Source of the DNA: Herbaspirillum sp. RTI4
GTDB taxonomy: Bacteria; Pseudomonadota; Gammaproteobacteria; Burkholderiales; Burkholderiaceae_D
DNA length: 64,000 bases
Direction of reading: 5' to 3'
Assembly: GCF_034313965.1 (NCBI RefSeq)
Contig: NZ_JAVIWQ010000002.1
Coordinates: 930,001 to 994,000 of the forward strand
In this document: piece by piece, positions 8,838 to 16,857 of the stretch
Numbering within the stretch: the first letter of the stretch is position 1
Layout: every line of letters begins with the position of its first letter
Program-made: the position numbers and the translations under genes
The notes under the pieces: model-generated
The model's input: the letters and a program-made list of their open reading frames with translations, nothing else
What the model was told of the DNA's origin: nothing
The model's database searches: none

Positions 8838-9789
8838 TCCACAACTCAATAAAAACGGCGAACTGCAACATTTGTTGTCGATAGAAGGTTTGCCGCCGGC
8901 CATCGTGACGCATATTCTGGACACGGCCTCGTCTTTCGTCGGCATCAGCGACCGCGAAGTCAAAAAAGTGCCGCTGATGCGTGGCAAAAGCGTCTTCAAC
9001 CTGTTTTTTGAAAATTCCACGCGCACGCGCACGACGTTTGAGATTGCTTCCAAGCGGCTGTCGGCGGACGTCATCAACCTCAATATTTCCGCCTCCAGCG
9101 CCAGCAAGGGCGAGTCCCTGCTCGACACCATCGACAATCTGGCCGCGATGCACGCCGACATGTTCGTGGTGCGTCACGCCCAGTCCGGCGCGCCTTACCT
9201 GATCGCCAAGCATCTGGTCGACACCCGGCAGACGCATGTGCACGTAGTCAACGCCGGTGATGGCCGTCATGCCCATCCGACGCAGGGCTTGCTGGACATG
9301 TACACGATCCGGCACTACAAGAAAGACCTGACCAACCTGCGCGTAGCCATCGTCGGCGACATCTTGCACAGCCGGGTGGCGCGTTCCGACATCCACGCGC
9401 TGACTACGCTGGGCGTGCCGGAAGTGCGCGCCATCGGTCCACGTACCTTGCTGCCGAGTGGACTGGAACAAATGGGCGTGCGCGTGTTTACCGACATGAA
9501 TCAGGGCCTCAAGGATGTGGACGTCATCATCATGCTGCGCCTGCAAAACGAACGCATGAGCGGCGCGTTGTTGCCATCGGCGCAAGAATTTTTCAAAAGC
9601 TACGGCTTGACGCCGGAACGACTGGCGCTGGCCAAGCCGGACGCCATCGTGATGCACCCCGGGCCAATGAACCGTGGCGTGGAAATCGATTCCGCCGTGG
9701 CCGATGGCGGTCAGGCGGTGATTTTGCCGCAAGTGACCTTCGGGATTGCCGTGCGGATGGCGGTTATGAGTATTTTGGCGGGGAATTGA
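8830..9789 (+). CDS. pyrB: aspartate carbamoyltransferase catalytic chain
   Basis: Condenses carbamoyl phosphate with aspartate in pyrimidine synthesis. The 319 residues contain the carbamoyl-phosphate site [30 protein letters not shown], and the C-terminal [12 protein letters not shown]. It overlaps pyrR by 8 bp. The downstream partner is a dihydroorotase-like protein lacking metal ligands, the same arrangement as the Pseudomonas PyrB-PyrC' dodecamer, so the enzyme is probably a stable complex of the two proteins and not the E. coli PyrBI type. No pyrI is present. Confidence 0.95.
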   Translation: MLNPQLNKNGELQHLLSIEGLPPAIVTHILDTASSFVGISDREVKKVPLMRGKSVFNLFFENSTRTRTTFEIASKRLSADVINLNISASSASKGESLLDTIDNLAAMHADMFVVRHAQSGAPYLIAKHLVDTRQTHVHVVNAGDGRHAHPTQGLLDMYTIRHYKKDLTNLRVAIVGDILHSRVARSDIHALTTLGVPEVRAIGPRTLLPSGLEQMGVRVFTDMNQGLKDVDVIIMLRLQNERMSGALLPSAQEFFKSYGLTPERLALAKPDAIVMHPGPMNRGVEIDSAVADGGQAVILPQVTFGIAVRMAVMSILAGN

Positions 9790-9816
9790 ACTGACTAGTG
9801 TTGCTGACAGCTTCTC

Positions 9817-9873
9817 CGGCCCTATCGGGCCGATCCTTCGATACGCCCTGCGGGCTACTCAGGACGAACGGTT
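9817..9873. repeat. REP-like palindromes, inverted copy
   Basis: Right after pyrB, CGGCCC (9817-9822) pairs with GGGCCG (9827-9832). The next 42 bp (9832-9873) are the exact reverse complement of the conserved element found at 10068-10109 and in two further copies downstream. The element contains the palindromic core GCCCGCAGGGC. This copy faces the others, so the insertion is bracketed by inverted REP-like units. Confidence 0.75.
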
Positions 9874-9985
9874 GGTGGTGAGTCATAGCGTTAGAAATAT
9901 GAGATGGCCATTTATTTTGGACGCAGGATGATATACGCGCAGATGTGGCAGTGATTACGATCAGTTTTGTAAGACGAATCACCTT

Positions 9986-10066
9986 GAACCGTTCCGTAAA
10001 ATGAACCACCCCGAACCATTTTGTAAGATGAAGCACCCCGAACCGTTTTGTAAGATGAACCACCCC
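9986..10066 (+). repeat. three tandem 27-bp repeats
   Basis: Units at 9986-10012, 10013-10039 and 10040-10066 share the pattern GAACC(G/A)TT, then TGTAA(G/A)ATGAA, then CACCCC. A decayed unit precedes them (about 9963-9985). Further pairs occur at 10204-10257 and 10395-10448. Because 27 is divisible by three, the repeats stay open in several frames and read as 9-residue peptides on either strand. I regard these frames as non-coding by-products. Confidence 0.85.
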
Positions 10067-10526
10067 GAACCGTTCGTCCTGAGTAGCCCGCAGGGCGTAT
10101 CGAAGGATCCGGCGGTACGCCGGTCGAACAGCACCGCCAGGCTTGTTTCAAACGAACGGACGTGGCAGTGAGCATCACCAGTTTTGAAAGAGGAAGCACC
10201 CCCGAACCGTTTTGTAAGATGAACCACCCCGAACCATTTTGTAAGACGAACCACCCCGAACCGTTCGTCCTGAGTAGCCCGCAGGGCGTATCGAAGGATC
10301 TGGCGGTACGCCGGTCGAACAGCACCGCCAAGCTTGTTTCAAACGAACGGACGTGGCAGTGAGCATCACCAGTTTTGAAAGAGGAAGCACCCCCGAACCA
10401 TTTTGTAAAATGAAGCACCCCGAACCATTTTGTAAGGCGAACCACCCCGAACCGTTCGTCCTGAGTAGCCCGCAGGGCGTATCGAAGGATCCGGCGGTAC
10501 GCCGGTCGAACAGCATTGCCCGGGCG
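10067..10526 (+). repeat. 191-bp macro-repeats (two complete, one partial)
   Basis: Unit A is 10067-10257, unit B 10258-10448 and a partial unit C 10449-about 10526. Each unit starts with the 43-bp REP-like element, then a hairpin (CCGGCG-GTA-CGCCGG in units A and C; unit B has a C-to-T change giving a G-T wobble), then about 80 bp of unique spacer, then two 27-bp repeats. Units are nearly identical, so the amplification is recent. Unit C runs directly into the leader of the GIY-YIG gene. Confidence 0.85.
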
Positions 10527-10550
10527 CATGATAAAGAGGAAAGCACCGGT

Positions 10551-10850
10551 ATGGCTTTTTACGTTTATTTGCTGCGTTGTTCTGATGACAGTTACTACGT
10601 AGGTCATACCGACAAGCTCGAAAGTAGAATCGCCCAGCACCAATCAGGCAGTATTGCAGGCTATACCGCAAAAAGACGGCCCGTCACTTTGCTCAAAGCG
10701 GAAGATTTTCCCACTCGCGAAGAGGCGCTGGCCGGCGAGAGGCAACTGAAAGGCTGGACGCGGGCAAAGAAAGAAGCATGGATCACCGACGATTTTATGT
10801 CATTGAAACGACTCGCCAAGAAACCACGAATTCATGAAACTACATATTAA
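10551..10850 (+). CDS. GIY-YIG nuclease domain protein
   Basis: A 99-residue single-domain protein of the YhbQ/UPF0213-like GIY-YIG class. The first motif is YVYLLRC and the second SYYVGHT (YIG position), with R and H in LESRIAQHQSG. The catalytic Glu is in REEALAGERQLKGWTRAKKEAW. The frame is open 66 codons upstream into the repeats, but ATG 10551 has AAAGAGGAAAG at a suitable distance and begins at the domain. It overlaps the pyrC' start by 17 bp. It sits at the end of a REP-like repeat array, which suggests a functional link between the nuclease and the repeats (inference). Confidence 0.85.
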   Translation: MAFYVYLLRCSDDSYYVGHTDKLESRIAQHQSGSIAGYTAKRRPVTLLKAEDFPTREEALAGERQLKGWTRAKKEAWITDDFMSLKRLAKKPRIHETTY

Positions 10851-12132
10851 AAACGGCCACCTGATCGATCCCGCCAACGGCGTCAACGCCCGGCATGACC
10901 TGTACATTGCCAACGGCAAGGTGGTCGGCATCGGCAGTCCGCCAGCCGGTTTTCACGCCGACCGCAGCATCGATGCCAGCGGCCTGATCGTCGCGCCAGG
11001 ATTGGTTGACCTCAGCGCCCGTCTGCGCGAACCGGGTTACGAATACAAGGCCACGCTGGAATCCGAAATGCAGGCCGCCATGCACGGCGGCGTCACCAGC
11101 CTGATTTGCCCGCCGGACACCGATCCGGTACTCGATGAGCCGGGTCTGGTCGAAATGCTCAAGCACCGCGCCAAATCGCTGAATCAGGCCAATGTGTATC
11201 CGCTGGGTGCGCTGACCGTTGGACTCAAGGGCGTGGCGCTGACCGAAATGGCCGAATTGACGGACGCCGGCTGCATCGGTTTTTCGCAGGCCGATGCGCC
11301 TATCGTCGACACCACGGTGCTGATGAGCGCACTGCAATATGCCAAGACCTTCGACTACACCGTCTGGCTGCGCCCGCAAGATCCGTATCTGGGTCGCCAC
11401 GGTATCGCGCATAGTGGCGCTACTGCCTCCCGTCTCGGCCTTTCGGGCGTGCCGGTATCGTCGGAAACCATCGCTCTGCACACGATTCTGGAACTGGTGC
11501 GGGTAACCGGTGCGCGTGTGCATCTCTGCCGCCTGTCGTCCGCTGCCGGGCTGGAACTGATACGGCAGGCCAAGCACGAGGGCTTGCCCATTACCTGCGA
11601 CGTCGGCGCGCATCACATGCACATGACGGATAACGATATTGGTTTCTTCGATTCCAACGCCCGTGTGCAGCCGCCTTTCCGCTCGCAGCGCGACCGCGAT
11701 GCAATCCGTCAGGGTTTGCTGGACGGCACAGTCGATGCGATCTGCTCCGACCACACGCCGGTGGATGATGATGAAAAACTTCTGCCGTTCGGCGAAGCTT
11801 CGCCCGGCGCGACCGGTCTGGAACTGTTGCTGTCGCTGGCGCTGAAATGGGCGCAGGAAAGTGGTGCCGGCACGGCCAGCGACGATACGGCCGCCATCTC
11901 TCTGGCGATCAGCAAGATCACGATTGAGGCGGCGCAGATTGCCGGTTTACCGGCAGGTCAGCTGGGATTGGGTAGTGTCGCTGACCTTTGCCTGTTTGAT
12001 CCGTCCGTGCGCTGGATGGTGGAAGCCAAGGCCTTGGCCAGTCAGGGCAAGCACACGCCGTTTCTCGGTTATGAACTGAGCGGACAGGTGCAGGCAACGA
12101 TTGTCGCCGGGCATATCGCCTACCAGCGTTGA
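10834..12132 (+). CDS. pyrC: dihydroorotase-like PyrC' (probably inactive, structural)
   Basis: A 432-residue amidohydrolase-fold protein homologous to class-I dihydroorotase. Active enzymes carry D-x-H-x-H-LREPG at the first metal site; here it reads DLSARLREPG, so both His ligands are missing. SDHTPVDDD is kept near the C-terminus. This is the hallmark of PyrC'/PyrX pseudo-dihydroorotases, which hold aspartate carbamoyltransferase in an active complex. The real dihydroorotase should be encoded elsewhere. The ATG 10834 lies inside the last codons of the GIY-YIG gene. plsC follows after 5 bp. Confidence 0.88.
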   Translation: MKLHIKNGHLIDPANGVNARHDLYIANGKVVGIGSPPAGFHADRSIDASGLIVAPGLVDLSARLREPGYEYKATLESEMQAAMHGGVTSLICPPDTDPVLDEPGLVEMLKHRAKSLNQANVYPLGALTVGLKGVALTEMAELTDAGCIGFSQADAPIVDTTVLMSALQYAKTFDYTVWLRPQDPYLGRHGIAHSGATASRLGLSGVPVSSETIALHTILELVRVTGARVHLCRLSSAAGLELIRQAKHEGLPITCDVGAHHMHMTDNDIGFFDSNARVQPPFRSQRDRDAIRQGLLDGTVDAICSDHTPVDDDEKLLPFGEASPGATGLELLLSLALKWAQESGAGTASDDTAAISLAISKITIEAAQIAGLPAGQLGLGSVADLCLFDPSVRWMVEAKALASQGKHTPFLGYELSGQVQATIVAGHIAYQR

Positions 12133-12137
12133 ATCCC

Positions 12138-12965
12138 ATGATCGCTCTGCGCGTGCTGCGTCTGATTATTCACCTGATGGTGGGCATGGCGCTCTGCGCC
12201 TTTCTTTTTCCCTGGCAGGATGCCAAGTCGAAAGAAGCGCGCACGCGCCTGTGGTCGGCGCGGTTGCTGGGGATTTGCGGCATACGCTTGACGATCCGGC
12301 AGGCTGACGTATCGTTAGATCCATCCTTCGCAGTAGGGCAGCGCAGTCTTATCGTCTGCAATCATGTTTCCTGGCTAGATATTTTTGTCATCAATAGTCT
12401 GCAACCTTGCCGCTTTGTGGCGAAATCCGACATTCGCAGCTGGCCGATGGTGGGCTGGCTGTGCGCTAAAACCGGCACTATTTTTATTTCCCGCGGCAAG
12501 CCGCGTGATGTGCGTCGGATTTTTCAGGGCATCGTGGGCAGTATTGAAGCGGGGGATAGGGTTGCGTTTTTCCCGGAAGGGACCACAACTGCGCAAGGCG
12601 GCTTGGGGGATTTTCACGCTAATTTGTTTGAAGCGGCGATCGATGCCGGTGTGCCGGTGCAGCCGTATGCCTTGCAGTATCGTAACCGTCACGGCGAATT
12701 GCATCCGGCCGCCGATTTTATCGGTGAGATGACTATTGCAGAGAGCATTCTGGCGGTTCTTGGCGCGCAGCGGCTTGCTGATCCGCTGGTGGCCGAGTTA
12801 TGGGCGCTGCCGTTGATTGCCAGCGAGGGCATCGGTCGCCGCGAACTGGCGGGACTGTCGCGCGCAGCGATAGGCGCAGCCTTGCAATATGACCTCAGCC
12901 CGGTCGTTGCGCTTGCGGACAATCCACCTGAAACAATGCCCGATCCGATAGCCGTATCGCTGTAA
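12138..12965 (+). CDS. plsC: 1-acyl-sn-glycerol-3-phosphate acyltransferase
   Basis: A 275-residue PlsC-family enzyme that acylates lysophosphatidic acid at the inner membrane. An N-terminal hydrophobic segment ([14 protein letters not shown]) is followed by the NHxxxxD motif NHVSWLDIF and the FPEGTTT motif. The start was set at ATG 12138; an in-frame TTG at 12129 overlaps the pyrC' stop. It is the last gene of the pyr operon. Its last 71 bp overlap the 3' end of apaH on the other strand. Confidence 0.88.
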   Translation: MIALRVLRLIIHLMVGMALCAFLFPWQDAKSKEARTRLWSARLLGICGIRLTIRQADVSLDPSFAVGQRSLIVCNHVSWLDIFVINSLQPCRFVAKSDIRSWPMVGWLCAKTGTIFISRGKPRDVRRIFQGIVGSIEAGDRVAFFPEGTTTAQGGLGDFHANLFEAAIDAGVPVQPYALQYRNRHGELHPAADFIGEMTIAESILAVLGAQRLADPLVAELWALPLIASEGIGRRELAGLSRAAIGAALQYDLSPVVALADNPPETMPDPIAVSL

Positions 12966-13713
12966 GCTGACCGCCCCAGACGCAGCCGGTGTCTAGCCCT
13001 AGCAGGTAGGGACGCAATGTCAGGCCCAGTGTGGACCAGTGGCCGAAGACCACTGTGACGTCGGCGCTTTGTCGGTGCGGTAGATCGAACCACGGCAGAT
13101 AGCCGGCCGGGGCTGTTCCGGCACCTTCCTTGATACTGAATTCCATCGTCCCGTCCGGAGTGCAGAAGCGCATCCGCGTTAGCGCGTTGACGATGCAGCG
13201 CAGACGCGCATGGCCTTGCAGCGCGTCGTCCCAGTGCGCAGGAGTATCGCCGTACATGTCGTGCAGGAAATCGAGCCAGTTCGGCCCGCTCAATACCGCC
13301 TGCACTTCTGCGGCCAGCGCGACGGTTTGCGCGGCATTCCATTGCGGCAAGACCCCAGCGTGGACGAACAAATGTCCTTCGCGCCATAACGCCAGAGGTT
13401 GGCGGCGCAGCCAGTCCAATAGCTCATCGCGGTCTGGTGCGTTGAGGATGTCGTCGAGCGTGTCGGATTTGTTTTTCTTGCGAATACCGTGCGCCACCGC
13501 CAGCAGGTGCAGATCGTGATTGCCCAGCACCATCTGCGCCCGTGCGCCCAGCGAGCGGATCAGGCGCAGCGTCGTCAACGATTGCGGACCGCGATTGACC
13601 AGATCGCCGACGAAAATCAGTTGCGGGTCGGGGGTGGCGGCGTGCAGTTGTGTCAGCAATTGTTCGAGTTGCTGACCGCAGCCTTGCAAGTCGCCGATGG
13701 CGTAGGTGGGCAT
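12895..13713 (-). CDS. apaH: bis(5'-nucleosyl)-tetraphosphatase, symmetrical
   Basis: Hydrolyses Ap4A to two ADP. The 272-residue protein has the metallophosphatase motifs [24 protein letters not shown] and [12 protein letters not shown] 13713 ([12 protein letters not shown]) was chosen over an upstream ATG at 13743 because family members begin immediately before AIGDLQG. It is convergent with plsC, with a 71-bp tail-to-tail overlap. Confidence 0.93.
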   Translation of the reverse strand: MPTYAIGDLQGCGQQLEQLLTQLHAATPDPQLIFVGDLVNRGPQSLTTLRLIRSLGARAQMVLGNHDLHLLAVAHGIRKKNKSDTLDDILNAPDRDELLDWLRRQPLALWREGHLFVHAGVLPQWNAAQTVALAAEVQAVLSGPNWLDFLHDMYGDTPAHWDDALQGHARLRCIVNALTRMRFCTPDGTMEFSIKEGAGTAPAGYLPWFDLPHRQSADVTVVFGHWSTLGLTLRPYLLGLDTGCVWGGQLTAIRLSDRALFQVDCPQAQRPG

Positions 13714-14121
13714 GGGGAATGGTGATAGTGAGGGGTGGGGCATCTTAACGTATTACCTTGAGAGGACGGGGTTGGATGCGGAAGTGAGCGTGTTCTTGCC
13801 ATGTCTCAATACCTGCGTGGCTCGGTTGTTAATGGTCGGCAATGGATGGCGAGTGGTGAGGTGATTTCTCCCCATTTTCTTGCCAATACCATCATTCAAG
13901 TCTGTATTTGCCAACGGAATACCGCTATTGGGTGCAGTACAATGACCGGAGGAGCCGGGGGTATGCTGGAAAGTGTGTCGTACTGCATGCTCTTTTTATG
14001 TGCATGACATAAATGCCGGAGGGGAACAGGGAAGAAGTCCAGCTTGTGAGCTTAAACGCAGTCGGTGATTCAATCACTGCCTATTCGTATCTCTATCAAT
14101 TACTTTATAAAAAATCTGATC
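13714..14121. other. intergenic region, start of the polysaccharide island
   Basis: A 408-bp divergent spacer between apaH and rfbF. It should hold promoters for both directions. I could not assign a convincing -35/-10 pair and saw no JUMPstart or ops element. A 68-codon frame at 13801-14007 has no recognisable features and is treated as chance. Base composition drops toward AT from here. Confidence 0.6.
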
Positions 14122-14892
14122 ATGAAAGCCGTCATTCTCGCAGGTGGTCTTGGTACCCGCATCTCCGAAGAAACAAGCACGCGCCCTAAGCCAATGATAG
14201 AAATTGGCGGGATGCCTATTTTGTGGCACATCATGAAGATGTATTCCGCGCATGGCGTGAATGAATTCGTGATCTGCTGCGGGTATAAAGGTTATTTGAT
14301 CAAAGAATATTTCGCCAATTACTTTTTGCATATGTCGGACGTCACCATCGACATCGCCAAAAACAGTATGGAGATCCATGAGCGCAAGGCGGAGCCGTGG
14401 AAAATCACTCTCGTTGATACCGGTGAGCAAACGCAAACCGGCGGTCGCCTTAAACGCATTGCGCGCTATGTCGAAGGCGAAGATTTTTGCATGACGTATG
14501 GCGATGGCGTCGGATCGATCGATATCACCGCGCTGATTGCATTCCACAAGGCACACGGCAAGCTCGCTACCATGACGGCGGTGCAGCCACCGGGGCGTTT
14601 TGGGGCTCTCGAAATCAGCGGCACCCAGGTCACCTCTTTCCTGGAAAAACCTTCAGGCGACGGTGGCTGGATTAACGGCGGGTTTTTCGTGCTGAATCCT
14701 AAAGTGTTGGACCTGGTCGAATCGGATGACATATTCTGGGAACGCAATCCCCTGGAAGCGCTTGCTACTCAGGGGCAGATCGAGGCGCATTTTCATCCAG
14801 GATTTTGGCAACCGATGGACACGCTCAGAGATAAAAATCGGCTGGAAGAGTTGTGGGGGACGGGGAATGCGCCTTGGAAGGCTTGGAAGTAG
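14122..14892 (+). CDS. rfbF: glucose-1-phosphate cytidylyltransferase
   Basis: Makes CDP-glucose from CTP and glucose 1-phosphate, the first step to CDP-3,6-dideoxyhexoses. The 256 residues match the family length. The nucleotide-binding N-terminus is [19 protein letters not shown] with [16 protein letters not shown], and the sugar-site block [16 protein letters not shown] is intact. ATG 14122 was chosen because it begins at this motif; a 19-residue extension is non-conserved. The usual partner rfbG (CDP-glucose 4,6-dehydratase) does not follow. Downstream is IS debris, so the pathway may be orphaned. Confidence 0.93.
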   Translation: MKAVILAGGLGTRISEETSTRPKPMIEIGGMPILWHIMKMYSAHGVNEFVICCGYKGYLIKEYFANYFLHMSDVTIDIAKNSMEIHERKAEPWKITLVDTGEQTQTGGRLKRIARYVEGEDFCMTYGDGVGSIDITALIAFHKAHGKLATMTAVQPPGRFGALEISGTQVTSFLEKPSGDGGWINGGFFVLNPKVLDLVESDDIFWERNPLEALATQGQIEAHFHPGFWQPMDTLRDKNRLEELWGTGNAPWKAWK

Positions 14893-14979
14893 GGGGATTG
14901 CCATCCTTCACTGCCATATAATCGAAATGAGAAACGACAGCTATCGTTGTAAAAACAGATCAATTCAAATAAACGAAAA

Positions 14980-15075
14980 GGAGTCTGAAATAAAAATGAC
15001 ATCGGCTTGACCTTTTTCAACCCAATCGGTGGGTCATAATTTGATGCAAATGGTGGGTCAGATTCAAACGTAAAA
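14980..15075 (+). mobile_element. possible solo end of an IS21-type element cutting a gene start
   Basis: A good ribosome site (AAAGGAG, about 14980) precedes ATG 14996, but the frame ends after four codons at CTTGACC. The sequence from there contains two direct copies of GGTGGGTCA about 18 bp apart and a trailing GATTCAAACG. This resembles the multiple-terminal-repeat end and leader seen in IS21-family elements. No istA or istB is present. The identification rests on memory of such ends and is tentative. Confidence 0.35.
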
Positions 15076-15090
15076 AACAAAGGCTAATCA

Positions 15091-15705
15091 ATGGCACAAA
15101 TCACGCATGGCTTAAGGGCGATTCTTTCGCATCCTCTCATTTACTCCACACTTCAGTTGCTTATGGGCGCGCACTCGTTCAGAAAAAGCTTTGTGGCAAA
15201 TTATGTTAAACCTCATACTGGGATGCGGATATTGGATATCGGTTGCGGTCCCGCGGGAATTCTTGCCTATCTGCCGCAGGTTAGTTATTCAGGCTTCGAT
15301 ATCAGCCAAGACTATATCGATCAGGCGAGCAAGCGATTCAGCCCTATCGGGGAGTTCCACTGCAAGCATCTTTCAGTGGGGGACCTCGAAAGACTGTTAC
15401 CGTTCGATGTCGTTTTTGCTCTGGGGCTGCTTCATCACCTTGAGGATGATGAAGCTATTGACGTCATGCAAATAGCTTGGCGCGCCCTGAAACCAGGGGG
15501 GCGTTTGTTTACGATAGATCCATGCTGGGAACCGTCGCAGAACCCAGTTGCCCGGCTTTTGATTCGTGGTGACAGAGGACAGAATGTCCGGGATAAGGTC
15601 GGATATGAGGCGCTGGCCGGGGCGGTCTTTGAAGCGCCCCGTGTCTATGTAAAGCACAGGGCATGGATACCATATACTCATTGTATTATGGAGTGCCAGC
15701 GATGA
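15091..15705 (+). CDS. class I SAM-dependent methyltransferase
   Basis: A 204-residue protein with the SAM-binding motif I MRILDIGCGPAGIL, acidic SGFDISQDYID (motif post-I), VVFALGLLHHLED (motif II region) and LKPGGRLFTIDP (motif III region). The C-terminus is short but the core is complete. Its position after rfbF suggests sugar or glycolipid methylation, but no substrate can be read from the sequence. It appears intact although everything downstream for 5 kb is transposon debris. Confidence 0.8.
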   Translation: MAQITHGLRAILSHPLIYSTLQLLMGAHSFRKSFVANYVKPHTGMRILDIGCGPAGILAYLPQVSYSGFDISQDYIDQASKRFSPIGEFHCKHLSVGDLERLLPFDVVFALGLLHHLEDDEAIDVMQIAWRALKPGGRLFTIDPCWEPSQNPVARLLIRGDRGQNVRDKVGYEALAGAVFEAPRVYVKHRAWIPYTHCIMECQR

Positions 15706-15852
15706 ATTTCATCCAGCAGTTCGGCGCCGGGATTGTCCTAATGAATTTACGGGTAATTGCAGTGAATTTGCCCCTCATTGAATTGGCGATATGACGTGAC
15801 AAGTGGAAAAATTCCATTCAACAAGGCTTAACATGTCGAGCATGTAAACGCT

Positions 15853-16026
15853 TCTGTGTAAAATCCACGGTAGTATCAACGAGCGTACTTTTAAATACGC
15901 TCTTCGAATTGGGTCGTAAAGCGATTTAAGGCAACACGTCAATTCTGGATTGGTATAGTCCATTTCTTTGCTGCTTGCTCGATAGCCAGATAAATGATCT
16001 TTATGGCCGATTCGTCACTCGGAAAC
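15853..16026 (-). mobile_element. IS256-family transposase 3' remnant
   Basis: Read on the minus strand, 16026 to 15891 gives FPSDESAIKIIYLAI, then QAAKKWT, then LNRF, the conserved C-terminus of IS256-type transposases, with one internal stop. A hairpin GAGCGTA/TACGCTC (15881-15902) spans the stop. The terminus is probably near 15853. The element is cut at 16027 by an IS3-type remnant. It is non-functional. Confidence 0.65.
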
Positions 16027-16027
16027 T

Positions 16028-16832
16028 GTAGTGGTCTAATAAAGCCAGACACCAATTTAGGCGAAAATACTTGCCAAAGAGAGGTGTTTGATGAGCAAGT
16101 AAAGATGATCGTTTTCTCCCGAGTTCAAGCAACAGGCTGCCTGCCAGGTTCTGGACAAGAACTATGGCCACATTGAACCGAGCCGGTCGGTTGGTGTCGG
16201 CGAGTTTGTTTTACGTCTCCGGGTTAACCAGCTTCAACTGGAACGGCAAGGCATCACGCCGCAAAGCAAGGCGATGACGTCGGATCAGCAACGCATTCAG
16301 GAGATTGAGGCGCGTATTGATCGACTTGAGCGCGAAAAGGCCATTTTAAAAAAAGTACCGCGCTCTTGATGTCGGAAGAAATCAAACGTACGAGATAATC
16401 GACAAGGTTTGCCGTGATGATCCTGTCGAACTGGTCTGTGCATTATTGGATGTGTCACGGTCATGCCTATACTCGTATCGAGAGTGATTCCGGCAATCCG
16501 ACACCAGCGCATGGCACTATGCAGCCGCGTCCATGAATTGTTTGTCGAGAGTCGAAGTTCGGCTGGTAGCCGCAGCATTATGAGAATTATGCGTGAAGAT
16601 GGCGACGTGATTGCTCGCGTCAATGTCAGCCGCTTGATGGAAGAACTGGGCCTGATCTGCAAACAACCAGGCAACGGTGGAGCGCATTGACATCCCCAAT
16701 CATTTAAATCGCCAGTTTGTGGTCGATGTGCAGAATCAAGTTTGGTTCGGTGACACTACCTATATCTGGCAGAGGGCTGCTGGCATTATTTGGCTGCCGA
16801 ACTGGACTTGTACACGCGTCGGCTCGTTGGCT
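16028..16832 (+). pseudogene. decayed IS3-family element (left part)
   Basis: Starts at TGTAGTGGTCTAAT (16028). Pieces of orfA (LERQGITPQSKAMTSDQQRI, DRLEREKAILKK) and of orfB (VWFGDTTYIW, then AELDLYTRRLVG) can be read, but in several frames with stops. The last readable part, ending at LVG, is interrupted at 16832 by a younger IS3 element and continues in frame beyond it at 20487. Confidence 0.75.
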
Positions 16833-16857
16833 GGTAATCCCCCCAATAAAAAGTATC

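Noticed and set aside
9986..10448. Possible CRISPR array
   Set aside because: The 27-bp units are directly adjacent without unique spacers, the 191-bp units have near-identical interiors, and no cas genes are nearby.
9912..10643. Long minus-strand frame (243 codons) and several shorter frames of 9-residue repeats over the array
   Set aside because: The frames stay open only because the 27-bp unit is a multiple of three. They appear on both strands with no conserved domain and no consistent ribosome site.
13801..14007. 68-codon frame between apaH and rfbF
   Set aside because: No ribosome site, no recognisable motif, lies in the expected promoter region.
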